In this document: piece after piece, positions 27,414-37,352 of the stretch
How positions within the stretch are numbered: the stretch's first letter is position 1
Layout: every line of letters starts with the position of its first letter
Assembly: GCF_017487345.1 (NCBI RefSeq)
Contig: NZ_CP062006.1
Span: forward strand, 1,432,001 to 1,496,000
From: Brevundimonas pondensis
Lineage (GTDB): Bacteria; Pseudomonadota; Alphaproteobacteria; Caulobacterales; Caulobacteraceae
DNA: 64,000 bases
Direction: 5' to 3'
The notes under the pieces: model-generated
What the model saw: the letters and a program-made list of their open reading frames with translations, nothing else
Told to the model about the DNA's origin: nothing
Databases searched by the model: none
Position numbers and translations under genes: made by a program

Positions 27414-28709
27414 ATGACCGCGTCCGCCAGCCGCTACACCCCCGTCGCCATCGCCCTGCACTGGGCCATCGCGGTCGCCATCATCGCCATGATCCCTATG
27501 GGCTGGTGGATGAGCGATGCGATCAATGAGCCGGGCAGTCAGGCGCTGGCCTATCGTGTGTTCCAGATCCACAAGTCGGTCGGTTTCCTGATTCTGGCGC
27601 TGACGGCGCTGCGGCTGGTCTGGCGGCTGACGCACCGGACGCCGGGGATGCCGGCGGAGATGAAGACTTGGGAGACGTTTGCGGCGCGGGCGACCCATGC
27701 GGCCTTCTATGGGCTGATGCTGGCCCTGCCGCTGACGGGGTGGCTTTATGTCTCAAGCGGCTGGGCCGTGGCGACGGATACGCCGCTGGCCGTGGCCACC
27801 AGCTGGTTCGGCCTGTTCACCGTGCCGCACCTGCCCTTCATCGGCGAAGCGGCGGCGGGTCTGCGCCGGGCCGTGGCCTATCAGGCCATGGGGGCGCACA
27901 GTCTGATGGCCTGGGGCGCGGTGGTGCTGATCGCCCTGCACGTCGGGGCGGCGCTGAAGCACCAGTTCATCAATCGCGACGGCGTTCTGGCCCACATGAT
28001 CCCGGTGCTGAAGCACGGCGAGGGGCGTACCGCGCCGGAACCGAAGCCGCTGCTGCGTCGGACCGAACGTCTGGCGGGGTTGGGCTTCATCGCCGCGCTG
28101 GCCGTGGCGGGCGGCATCGCGGCCAAGCCTGCACCTTTGACTGACGGGGCGGGGAACGAGGCCCACGCCGCGGCGGCGCCCGCTCAAGCCGAGGCGGCGG
28201 TCACGCCTGGCACGGCGACGGCCTGGACCATCGACAAGGCGGCTTCCAGCATTGCGTTTAGCGGAACCCACGCCGGCAAGGCCTTCAAGGGGCGGTTCGA
28301 GCAGTGGGAGGGCCAGGTCTGGTTCGATCCGGCCGATCTGATGGGCTCCAAGGCGGTGGTTCTGGTCAGGACCGGGACGGCCAGGACCGACGACGCGACG
28401 CAGGAAGGCAGCCTGACGGGCGCCGAGTGGTTCAACCCGAGCGCCTATCCGACGGCGCGGTTCGAGGCGTCGGCGTTTAAGGCCCTGGGCGGGAACCGCT
28501 ATGAGGCGACGGGAACGCTGCGGATCAAGACGACGACGCTTCCGGTGGTCCTGCCCTTCACCTTTGACGAAGCGGACGGCGTGGCGACCGTGGCCGGCAA
28601 ACTGGAGCTGGATCGCACGGCGCTGGACCTCGGCATGATGTCCGACGCGGGCGGCGACTGGGTGTCCAAGGCGATTGGCGTGGAGATTACGGTGAAGGCG
28701 AGGCGCTAA
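27414..28709 (+). CDS. Cytochrome b561 fused to a YceI domain
   Basis: A 431-residue fusion. Residues 1-200 are a di-haem cytochrome b561 (CybB type) with four membrane helices and haem-ligand histidines in VAIALHWAIAVA, RVFQIHKSVGFL, ALHVGAALKHQF and nearby segments. A further hydrophobic helix near residue 220-238 carries the protein to a periplasmic YceI domain (about 265-431: WTIDKAASSIAFSGTHAGKAFKGRFEQWEGQVWFDP). Haem-bearing membrane part and quinone-binding YceI part suggest electron exchange with quinol. No periplasmic redox partner is encoded nearby. Confidence 0.9.
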   Translation: MTASASRYTPVAIALHWAIAVAIIAMIPMGWWMSDAINEPGSQALAYRVFQIHKSVGFLILALTALRLVWRLTHRTPGMPAEMKTWETFAARATHAAFYGLMLALPLTGWLYVSSGWAVATDTPLAVATSWFGLFTVPHLPFIGEAAAGLRRAVAYQAMGAHSLMAWGAVVLIALHVGAALKHQFINRDGVLAHMIPVLKHGEGRTAPEPKPLLRRTERLAGLGFIAALAVAGGIAAKPAPLTDGAGNEAHAAAAPAQAEAAVTPGTATAWTIDKAASSIAFSGTHAGKAFKGRFEQWEGQVWFDPADLMGSKAVVLVRTGTARTDDATQEGSLTGAEWFNPSAYPTARFEASAFKALGGNRYEATGTLRIKTTTLPVVLPFTFDEADGVATVAGKLELDRTALDLGMMSDAGGDWVSKAIGVEITVKARR

Positions 28710-28715
28710 GTCCTG

Positions 28716-30232
<1,517 letters not shown>

Positions 30233-30233
<1 letters not shown>

Positions 30234-31021
30234 TGCGTATCCTCCTCACCAATGACGACGGCATCGAGGCGGAAGGCCTTGAATGTCTTGAGAAGATCGC
30301 CCGCGCCCTGTCGGACGACGTCTGGGTCGTCGCGCCCCAAACCGAGCAGTCGGCCAAGGGGCGGGGGATCACCCTGACCGAGCCTTTGCGGGTCAACCAG
30401 CTGGGCGACAAGCGCTTCGCGGTGACGGGGACGCCGACCGACTGCGTCATCCTGGCCGTCAACGACCTGATGCCCGAGAAGCCCGATCTGGTGCTGTCGG
30501 GCGTCAATCGCGGCCACAACGTCGGCGAGGACGTCAGCTATTCCGGCACAGTCGCGGGCGCGCTGCAGGGCATGGCCTTCGGCATCCGCTCCATCGCCCT
30601 GTCGCAGTCGCTGGAACGTTTCCACGACGACGTGGTGGCGCACTGGGAGACGGCCGAGGCCTTCGCCCCCGGCATCATCGCCAGGCTGCTGGAGCAGAAG
30701 TGGGAGGACGGCGTGGTCATGAACGTCAACTTCCCCAAACTGCCGCCGGAACTGGTCAAGGCGGTCGAGGTGACCAAGCAGGGTTTCCGCGACATCGGCG
30801 AGATGCATGCGGTGCGGCGCACTGATCTGCGCGGTCGCGACTACTACTGGATGGCCTTCCGCGGCGCGCCGCAGGAACATGCCGAGGGCACCGATCTGCG
30901 GGCCATGGACGAGGGCCGGATTTCGGTCACGCCGCTGCACATCGACCTGACGCACATGCGCAGCGTCAACGACTTGAAGAAGGTGCTGGGCGGCGCGCCT
31001 CCCAAGGGACCGGCCGGATGA
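30233..31021 (+). CDS. surE: 5'/3'-nucleotidase SurE
   Basis: A 262-residue metal-dependent nucleoside monophosphatase. The N-terminus RILLTNDDGIEAEGLECL carries the metal ligands Asp8 and Asp9; other ligands are Ser in APQTEQSAKGRGITLTEPL and Asn in SGVNRGHNVGEDVSYSGTVAGAL. It sits between serS and pcm with overlapping codons on both sides. The surE-pcm-nlpD order is also known in gammaproteobacteria. Confidence 0.96.
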
Positions 31022-31662
31022 GCCTGTCGGACGACCGCGCGGGCCGGTTGATCCTGTCGCTGCGGCGGCAGGGGGTGACCGACGCGCGGGTGCTGAAGGC
31101 GATGGAATCCATCGACCGCTCGCTGTTCGTCCACGAGAAATTCCTGGATCAGGCCTGGGAGGACCAGGCCCTGCCGATCGACTGCGCCCAGACGATCAGC
31201 CAGCCCTATATCGTCGGCCTGATGACCCAGGCGCTGGACGTCCAGCCGCGCCACCGCGTACTCGAGATCGGCACCGGCAGCGGCTATCAGTGCGCGGTGC
31301 TGAGCCGACTGGCGCGGTTCATCTATTCGGTGGAGCGCTACAAGAGCCTGCTGACCGAGGCCGAGGCCAAGCTGAAACTGCTGGGCGTCGACAACGTCTT
31401 CACCCGCCACGGCGACGGTGGGCAGGGCTGGCTGGAACAGGCGCCGTTCGACCGGATCATGGTGACGGCGGCCTCGCCGCATGAACCGACCGAGCTGCTG
31501 AAGCAGTTGAAGCCGGGCGGGGTTCTGGTGGCGCCGGTGGGACGCAGTTCGGTGCAGATGCTGAACCGCTATACCGGCCAGGAAGACGGCAGTTTCCGCC
31601 GCGAAAGCCTGTGCGAAGTGCGGTTCGTGCCCCTGGTCGAAGGGACGGCCAAGGAGGGGTAG
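31018..31662 (+). CDS. pcm: Protein-L-isoaspartate O-methyltransferase
   Basis: A 214-residue SAM-dependent repair enzyme that methylates isoaspartyl residues in aged proteins. Marks are DQAWEDQALPIDCAQTISQPYIVGLM, the SAM motif VLEIGTGSGYQCAVLSRLA, and GDGGQGWLEQAPFDRIMVTAASP. It overlaps surE by four bases (ATGA). The nlpD-like gene follows after 126 bases. Confidence 0.95.
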   Translation: MSLSDDRAGRLILSLRRQGVTDARVLKAMESIDRSLFVHEKFLDQAWEDQALPIDCAQTISQPYIVGLMTQALDVQPRHRVLEIGTGSGYQCAVLSRLARFIYSVERYKSLLTEAEAKLKLLGVDNVFTRHGDGGQGWLEQAPFDRIMVTAASPHEPTELLKQLKPGGVLVAPVGRSSVQMLNRYTGQEDGSFRRESLCEVRFVPLVEGTAKEG

Positions 31663-31788
31663 GGGCGCGCGTTTCGGCGCGCGGTTAACCTTTCCGCCCC
31701 ACTTTGGCGCCCTTTGGCGGGTTGGCTTGGCGACGCTTCCGGGGCACACCGGGGGCAGAGGCGATTCAAGGTTAACAAGGAGGGGCGC

Positions 31789-32877
31789 ATGGGCGGCTTC
31801 ACGGGCTGGATCAGGGCGGCGGTCGTCGTCGGCGGGGCGCTGACGGTTACGGCGTGTTCGACCTATCCGAGCGAGCCGCGCTATTCGACGCGTCCCATGC
31901 CAACGGGGCAGGGCGCCTATCCGGCGCAGCCGCAGCCGGGCGCCTATCCGAACAACAACCCCTATTACGCGCAGCCGCCACAGCCGCAGACGCCGCCGCC
32001 CGCACGCCCCTATGAGGAGCAGGGGCCGCGCGCTCCGGCGGGCAGTATCGAAGGCGGCGGCCTGCCGCCCGCCGGCGGTCCGACCTACCCCTCGACCGGG
32101 GCGCCGGTCACGGTGACGCCGACGCCGCCCGCAGGCTCGACCAGCATGCCGGGCGCGACCTATGTGATCCAGCAGGGCGACACCATTTCGGGGGTCGGTC
32201 GTCGCTTCCAGACGCCGGTGCAGATTCTGATCGACCTGAATGGTCTGGGGCCGCGCGGCGCGATCAGCACCGGACAGCGCATCGTCCTGCCGGACAGCGC
32301 CGTGGACACCGGCTCAGACCCCTATGCGACCGGCGCGTCGCCGGTGGGCGTGCGGACGCCCAACAACGGCGTGGCGCCCCCGCCGCCTCCGCCGCCCAGC
32401 GGCAACGCCGCCCTGCCGCCGCCGCGCGCGCCGGCTGCGACGTCCGCAAGCCCCGCTTCGCCAGTGCAAGGCGCGGCCGTCGGTCAGGCTCTGGCCATGC
32501 AGTGGCCGGTGCGCGGCGACATCCTGCGGCGCTTCGGCCCGGTGGGCATGGGCGAGCGCAACAATGGAATCAACATCGGCGCCTCGGCGGGGACCGAGGT
32601 CAAAGCCGCCGCCGCGGGCCGGGTGGCCTATGTCGGCGACGATTTGGTGGGGCAGGGGCTGACCGTGCTGATCGTTCACAGGGACGGCTGGCGCACGGTT
32701 TACGGCCACCTGGGCTCGGCCACCGTCCGTGACGGCGCCGAGGTTCGGGCCGGCCAGGCCATAGGGACGGTGGGGCTGACGGCGGGCGACGGTCGCCCCT
32801 CGATTCACTTCGAGACGCGCCAGATGCGCGGCGATGATCCGGTCGCGGTTGATCCGATCAGCGTCCTGCCTCGTTGA
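31789..32877 (+). CDS. NlpD-like lipoprotein: LysM plus degenerate M23/LytM domain
   Basis: A 362-residue lipoprotein (lipobox TVTAC, Cys23). A long Pro/Gln/Tyr-rich linker leads to a LysM domain near residue 120 (YVIQQGDTISGVGRRFQTPVQILIDLNGL) and a C-terminal LytM/M23 domain from about 240 (WPVRGDILRRFGP). The zinc-ligand positions are changed: the usual HxGIDI reads NNGINI, and the usual HLHFE reads SIHFE. It is therefore probably a non-enzymatic amidase activator at the divisome, like NlpD. The ATG at 31789 has an AAGGAGG ribosome site six bases upstream. Gene order surE-pcm-nlpD supports the call. Confidence 0.87.
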   Translation: MGGFTGWIRAAVVVGGALTVTACSTYPSEPRYSTRPMPTGQGAYPAQPQPGAYPNNNPYYAQPPQPQTPPPARPYEEQGPRAPAGSIEGGGLPPAGGPTYPSTGAPVTVTPTPPAGSTSMPGATYVIQQGDTISGVGRRFQTPVQILIDLNGLGPRGAISTGQRIVLPDSAVDTGSDPYATGASPVGVRTPNNGVAPPPPPPPSGNAALPPPRAPAATSASPASPVQGAAVGQALAMQWPVRGDILRRFGPVGMGERNNGINIGASAGTEVKAAAAGRVAYVGDDLVGQGLTVLIVHRDGWRTVYGHLGSATVRDGAEVRAGQAIGTVGLTAGDGRPSIHFETRQMRGDDPVAVDPISVLPR

Positions 32878-32884
32878 TATCCGA

Positions 32885-32905
32885 CCGCCCGGCGTGTCCG
32901 GGCGG
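32885..32905 (+). terminator. Candidate terminator after the nlpD-like gene
   Basis: Perfect 8-base arms ccgcccgg (32885-32892) and ccgggcgg (32898-32905) with loop cgtgt start seven bases after the stop codon. The stem is GC-only and not followed by a T-run, so its strength is uncertain. Confidence 0.5.
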
Positions 32906-33024
32906 CATCGCCTGTGATCAAGAGACGTCAGGCCGCGTTGCAAATCGGCACGGCGCGCCCTAGGTTCCGCGCCTCATTTTAATGGGGCCCCCGTTTCGAG
33001 GTTGGCCCGGTTCGGGGAGTTTCC

Positions 33025-33339
33025 ATGCCTACTGGTTCCGAAGGCGGCCTGATGGCCATCGTGGTGCAGATCGCACCGATCGTCGCGATCTTCATCCTGT
33101 TCTACTTCCTGATGATCCGCCCGCAGCAGAAGCGGATGAAGGCTCATCAGGCCCTGATCGCCGGCGTCAAGCGTGGCGACGAAGTCGTCCTGTCCAACGG
33201 CATGGTCGGCAAGGTGACCCGCGTTGAAGACGCCGAGGCCATGGTCGAGATCTCGCAGGGCGTGAACGTCCGCGTGGTCAAGTCGATGATCGCCGAAGTG
33301 CGCAACCGCACCGCCATCGCCGCCAACGACAAGGGCTGA
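33025..33339 (+). CDS. yajC: Preprotein translocase accessory protein YajC
   Basis: A 104-residue single-pass inner-membrane protein of the SecDF-YajC complex. A hydrophobic helix (AIVVQIAPIVAIFILFYFLMI) ends in RPQQKRMKAHQALIAGVKRGDEVVLSNGMVGKVTRV, the YajC signature. An internal ATG at 33052 could also be used, but the GGGGAG tract favours 33025. It precedes secD by 43 bases and starts the secDF transcript. Confidence 0.95.
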   Translation: MPTGSEGGLMAIVVQIAPIVAIFILFYFLMIRPQQKRMKAHQALIAGVKRGDEVVLSNGMVGKVTRVEDAEAMVEISQGVNVRVVKSMIAEVRNRTAIAANDKG

Positions 33340-33382
33340 GCGGCCTTTCGCCGCTGACGCCCGTCCGAGATAGAGCCCTGAC

Positions 33383-34981
33383 ATGATTCAGCTAGCGCGC
33401 TGGAAAGTCACCCTGGTCGTGCTGTCGCTCGTTGTCGGGCTGCTGCTGGCCTTCCCGAGCGTGCTCAGTCAGGCGCAGCGCGATGCGTTGCCCGGCTGGC
33501 TGCCCAAGAACGGCCTGAACCTGGGCCTCGACCTGCAGGGAGGCTCCTACCTCCTGCTGGAGGTCGATGTGCCGGAGATGCGCAACAAGCGCGTCACCAA
33601 CCTGATGGAAGACGTTCGCGTCGCCCTGCGCGAGCAGAAGGTCAACATCGGCGCCATGCAGCGCGAGGCGGGCGGCGTGGTCGTGACCATCGCCGACCCC
33701 GGTCAGTTCGACGTGGCGCTGACGGAACTGCGCACCCTGGCGCAGACCGGCGTCGCCGCCAACGGCCAGCCGGACCGGACCGCGACCCGTTTGAGCGGCA
33801 ACCGTATTCGCTTCGCCTATACCGACGCAGCGATCAGCGGCATGGGCGCCACGGCGGTGGATCAGTCCATCGAGGTCGTGCGCCGCCGTCTGGACAGCTC
33901 GGGCACCAAGGAAATCTCCATTACCCGCCAGGGCGCGGAACGTATCGTCGTTCAGGCCCCCGGGCAGAGCGATCCGGCCGAGCTGGAGCGTCTGGTCGGC
34001 CGTACCGCCCAACTGACTTTCCAGATGGTCGATACGACCAGCACCGGATTGCAGGACGCCATGGCCGGCCGCGTGCCGCCTGACGCTGAACTGCTGACCG
34101 ACGATCAGGGGCAGCCCTATCTGGTCAAGAAGCGTATCCTGGTCTCGGGCGAGAACCTGACCCGCGCCGGCGTCGGCTCGGATCAGAACGGCCGCCCGGC
34201 CATCGACTTCCGCTTCGACGGCCAGGGCGCGCGTCGCTTTGGCGAGGCTACGGCCCAGAACATCGGCAAGCCCTTCGCCATCATCCTGGACGGCAAGGTG
34301 ATTTCGGCCCCGACGATTCAGGGCGCCATCACCGGCGGCACGGGTCAGATCACCGGCAACTTCTCGATCCAGTCCGCTTCGGAACTGGTGAACCTGTTGA
34401 ACGGGGGCGCTCTGCCAGCGCCGCTGAAGGTCGAGGAACGCCGCGTCGTCACCGCCGAACTGGGCGCCGACGCGGTGCAGGCCGGCATGGTTTCGACCAT
34501 CATCGGCTTCATCCTGATCTGCGTCTTCATGATCGGGGCCTACGGCTTCCTGTTTGGCGGCGTGTCGGTTCTGGGTCTGATGCTGAACGGCATCCTGATC
34601 ATCGCCGCCATGTCGCTGTTCGGCGCGACGCTGACTCTGCCCGGCATCGCGGGTCTGGTGCTGACCTTCGCCGTGGCCGTGGACGCCAACGTGCTGATCT
34701 TTGAGCGGATGCGCGACGAAGCGCGGGCCGGCCGTTCGGTCATCGCCTCGATGGACGCCGGCTTCAACAAGGCCATGGGCACGATCGTCGACGCCAACCT
34801 GACCACCCTGGTGGCGGCGCTGATCATGTTCATGTTCGGCGCGGGCCCCGTGCGCGGCTTCGCTTGGACGCTGACCATCGGCGTTTTCACCTCCATGTTC
34901 TCCTCGGTGATGGTCGCCCAGGTCCTGCTTGGGTATTGGCTCAAAGTCGCCAAGCCCAAAAAACTGCCGATCGCGGAGTGA
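33383..34981 (+). CDS. secD: Protein translocase subunit SecD
   Basis: A 532-residue RND-superfamily protein that uses the proton gradient to aid periplasmic release of translocating proteins. Helix 1 (about 8-27) is followed by NLGLDLQGGSYLLLEVD, a large periplasmic region (P1), then five helices in the C-terminal part, with AVAVDANVLIFERMRDEARAG carrying the conserved Asp of the proton pathway. The stop overlaps the secF start by one base. yajC-secD-secF is the standard operon. Confidence 0.97.
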   Translation: MIQLARWKVTLVVLSLVVGLLLAFPSVLSQAQRDALPGWLPKNGLNLGLDLQGGSYLLLEVDVPEMRNKRVTNLMEDVRVALREQKVNIGAMQREAGGVVVTIADPGQFDVALTELRTLAQTGVAANGQPDRTATRLSGNRIRFAYTDAAISGMGATAVDQSIEVVRRRLDSSGTKEISITRQGAERIVVQAPGQSDPAELERLVGRTAQLTFQMVDTTSTGLQDAMAGRVPPDAELLTDDQGQPYLVKKRILVSGENLTRAGVGSDQNGRPAIDFRFDGQGARRFGEATAQNIGKPFAIILDGKVISAPTIQGAITGGTGQITGNFSIQSASELVNLLNGGALPAPLKVEERRVVTAELGADAVQAGMVSTIIGFILICVFMIGAYGFLFGGVSVLGLMLNGILIIAAMSLFGATLTLPGIAGLVLTFAVAVDANVLIFERMRDEARAGRSVIASMDAGFNKAMGTIVDANLTTLVAALIMFMFGAGPVRGFAWTLTIGVFTSMFSSVMVAQVLLGYWLKVAKPKKLPIAE

Positions 34982-35952
34982 TGGCGATGCGTGGATGGCC
35001 CCTCATCAAACTGCTTCCGCAGAAGACGAACTTCCACTTCGTCAAGTATGCGCCCGCCGCCGGCGTGATCTCGATCATCCTGTGCGTGGCCTCGATCGTC
35101 GGCTGCTTCTATCCCGGCCTGAACATGGGCATCGACTTCCGGGGCGGCGCCTCGATGGAAGTGTCCAAGCCCGCCGGGCAGGTGCTGGAGCTGGATCAGG
35201 TGCGCAGCGCCGTCAGTGAACTGGGTCTGGGAGACGTCCAGGTCCAGGGCATCGACAGCGCGGCCAGCGCCATCGTCCGCTTCCAGATTCCTGAGGATGA
35301 AGGCCAGAGCGCCGTCGTCGCCCGTGTCGAGAAGGCGATCGACGAGGCGGTAGGCGAGGTGAAATACTCGGGCGTCAGCGTCGTGGGCTCCAAGGTCTCG
35401 GGTGAGCTGTTCACCAGCGGTCTGCTGGCCCTGGGCGCGGCCATCGTGCTGATGTTCATCTACATCTGGTTCCGGTTCGAGCCGCAGTTCGGCTTCGGCG
35501 CCGTGGCGGGTCTGGTGCACGACATGGTGCTGACCTTCGGTCTGATCGCCCTGTTCCGCTTTGAGTTCAGCCTGAACACCGTGGCGGCCATCCTGACCGT
35601 CATCGGTTACTCGATGAACGACACCGTCGTGGTCTTCGACCGCCTTCGCGAGAACCTGCGGAAGTACAAGACCATGCCTCTGCGTGAGGTGATCGACCTG
35701 TCGCTGAACGAAACCTTGTCTCGGACCATCATCACCGGCGTCACCGCCGTGGGCGTTCTTGCGGTCCTGGCTCTGTACGGCGGCGAGGCCCTGTTCGGTT
35801 TCTCCATCGTGCTGATGATCGGCATCGTGATCGGCACCTATTCGTCGATCTATGTCGGCGCGCCGATCATCCTTCTGTGGGGCGTCAAGCGCGGCGGCTC
35901 CATCGACGAGGACGCCAAGCCGATCAAGCTCGGCATGGCCAGCCGGCCCTAG
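34981..35952 (+). CDS. secF: Protein translocase subunit SecF
   Basis: A 323-residue partner of SecD. The first helix (YAPAAGVISIILCVASIVGCF) is followed by GLNMGIDFRGGASMEV and the five-helix C-terminal part with SMNDTVVVFDRLRENLRKY. The ATG at 34981 overlaps the secD stop codon; a longer frame would run into secD and is rejected. Function is tied to SecD and YajC at the Sec translocon. Confidence 0.97.
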   Translation: MAMRGWPLIKLLPQKTNFHFVKYAPAAGVISIILCVASIVGCFYPGLNMGIDFRGGASMEVSKPAGQVLELDQVRSAVSELGLGDVQVQGIDSAASAIVRFQIPEDEGQSAVVARVEKAIDEAVGEVKYSGVSVVGSKVSGELFTSGLLALGAAIVLMFIYIWFRFEPQFGFGAVAGLVHDMVLTFGLIALFRFEFSLNTVAAILTVIGYSMNDTVVVFDRLRENLRKYKTMPLREVIDLSLNETLSRTIITGVTAVGVLAVLALYGGEALFGFSIVLMIGIVIGTYSSIYVGAPIILLWGVKRGGSIDEDAKPIKLGMASRP

Positions 35953-35974
35953 AGGCAGGCTCTACCTGAAAAGG

Positions 35975-36005
35975 CTCCTCCTTCCCCCGGGCGGGGAGGG
36001 AGGAG
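35975..36005 (+). terminator. Hairpin after secF
   Basis: Arms ctcctccttcccc (35975-35987) and ggggagggaggag (35993-36005) form a 13-pair stem with one G-T pair and loop cgggc. It lies 23 bases after the secF stop codon. It is followed by TAAGG rather than a T-run, so it may be a partial terminator or an mRNA-processing signal within the secDF unit. Confidence 0.55.
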
Positions 36006-36044
36006 TAAGGTCACGCTTCCTGATTCCGACCCGGGGAGGGGCGC

Positions 36045-36665
36045 ATGGCCAAACTGCTTTCCAACTTCAGAACGACTTTCCTGCTCAGCATCCTGCTGGC
36101 GGGCGTCATGATCTTCGCCTTCGGCCGCATCGCGCCGGGCGGTTTCGACCTCGGCTTCGCCCAGGCGGCCTTCCGCTGGGTTCACGTCGTCGCCGGCATC
36201 CTGTGGATCGGCCTGCTCTACTACTTCAACTTCGTGCAGATCCGGGTCATGCCCGCGATCCCGGCCGAGCTGAAGCCCGCCGTCAGCAAGCATATCGCGC
36301 CCGAGGCCTTGTTCTGGTTCCGCTGGTCGGCGCTGGTGACGGTGCTGGCCGGGATCGCGGTCCTGTTCACGCGCGGTCATGTCTATGCCCATGAAGTCCT
36401 GACCTTCGGCCTGGCCGGCGGTCTGAACGCGGGCGACCAGCAGTTCACCCTGATGGGGATCGGCGTCTGGCTGGCCATCATCATGTTCCTGAACGTCTGG
36501 GGCGTGATCTGGCCGAACCAGAAGCGCGCCCTGGGCATCATCGCCGTGGATGATGACAAGAAGGCCAGGGCGGCCCGTATCGCCATGCTGGGCAGCCGCA
36601 CCAACCTGCTGCTGTCGCTGCCGATGCTGACGTCGATGGCCATGTACCAGACCCTGTTCGGCTGA
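36045..36665 (+). CDS. Urate oxidase N-terminal-domain-like membrane protein
   Basis: A 206-residue membrane protein with four to five helices that resembles the membrane part of PuuD-type urate hydroxylases (Urate_ox_N). Signs are FRWVHVVAGILWIGLLYYFNFVQ, ALFWFRWSALVTVLAG, and LNVWGVIWPNQKRALG. The cytochrome c domain of PuuD is missing, so the enzyme activity is uncertain. No purine-degradation genes accompany it; location downstream of secDF is seen in relatives. A GGGGAGG ribosome site precedes the ATG. Confidence 0.8.
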   Translation: MAKLLSNFRTTFLLSILLAGVMIFAFGRIAPGGFDLGFAQAAFRWVHVVAGILWIGLLYYFNFVQIRVMPAIPAELKPAVSKHIAPEALFWFRWSALVTVLAGIAVLFTRGHVYAHEVLTFGLAGGLNAGDQQFTLMGIGVWLAIIMFLNVWGVIWPNQKRALGIIAVDDDKKARAARIAMLGSRTNLLLSLPMLTSMAMYQTLFG

Positions 36666-36688
36666 TCCGGACGCTCCGAGGCTTGAAC

Positions 36689-36724
36689 GTCATCCCGCAA
36701 TGGCCGATGGCCTTGCGGGATGAC
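36689..36724. repeat. GTCATCCCG palindrome overlapping a start codon
   Basis: Arms gtcatcccgcaa (36689-36700) and ttgcgggatgac (36713-36724) are perfectly complementary over 12 bases, with a second inner pair ggcc (36702-36705) and ggcc (36709-36712). The core matches the element at 28716. The ATG of the following gene (36720-36722) lies inside the 3' arm. Confidence 0.85.
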
Positions 36725-37352
36725 TGCTTCTGTTGATCTTGATGCCCAGGTCCGCGTCGCCGACCCCGACCGCTGGCTGTCCAGCCGGTTCGTGGCCGAT
36801 GTTCAGGCGCGCGCGGACCTGATCGCCCTCTACGCCCTTGAGGCGGAGCTTCTGGCCATTCCCACCCGCGTCACCCAGCCCATGCTGGCGGAGATGCGCT
36901 ATATGTGGTGGGCCGAGCAACTGGACGGTGTCTTCGCCAACACCCCGCGCGTCGGCCATCCGGTGCTGGAGGCCCTGACCGCCGCCGTCACTCGTCACGG
37001 GCTGGACCGCGCGCCCTTTGACGCCCTGATCGAGGCCCACATCGGTCGGGTCCATGGCGAGCCGCACGACCTGGACGCCTTCTATGTCGGTCCCATGCAG
37101 GTCGCCGTGCGAATGCTGGTGGGCGAGGGGCATGATGCGGCGGTCGCAGAGGCCGGGCGTCTGTGGGCTCTGTCGCAGACCGGGCGGGGCGAAGAAGCGA
37201 AGGCTCAGGCCGCCGCCGCCAACGCCGCATTGACAGCCTTGCCGACTGCCGCTTTTCCCGCTGTCGCCCATGCGACGCTGACCCGAACCGATGAGCCCGA
37301 GCCGTTGAAGCGGCTGCGGTTGTTCTGGAGCGTGCTGCGCGGTCGGGTCTAG
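36720..37352 (+). CDS. Squalene/phytoene synthase-family protein (short)
   Basis: A 210-residue protein related to phytoene/squalene synthases, with similarity to the NDUFAF6-type branch. YALEAELLAIPTRVTQPMLAEMRYMWWAEQLDG matches the first conserved block (ALYALEAELxxIxxxVxxPxxxxxRLQWWREAL). The Asp-rich substrate-binding motifs (DxxxD) are not seen, so prenyl synthase activity is doubtful; a role in complex I assembly is possible by analogy with NDUFAF6. The start codon lies in the palindromic element, with no clear ribosome binding site. It overlaps the convergent MBL gene by four bases. Confidence 0.72.
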   Translation: MTASVDLDAQVRVADPDRWLSSRFVADVQARADLIALYALEAELLAIPTRVTQPMLAEMRYMWWAEQLDGVFANTPRVGHPVLEALTAAVTRHGLDRAPFDALIEAHIGRVHGEPHDLDAFYVGPMQVAVRMLVGEGHDAAVAEAGRLWALSQTGRGEEAKAQAAAANAALTALPTAAFPAVAHATLTRTDEPEPLKRLRLFWSVLRGRV

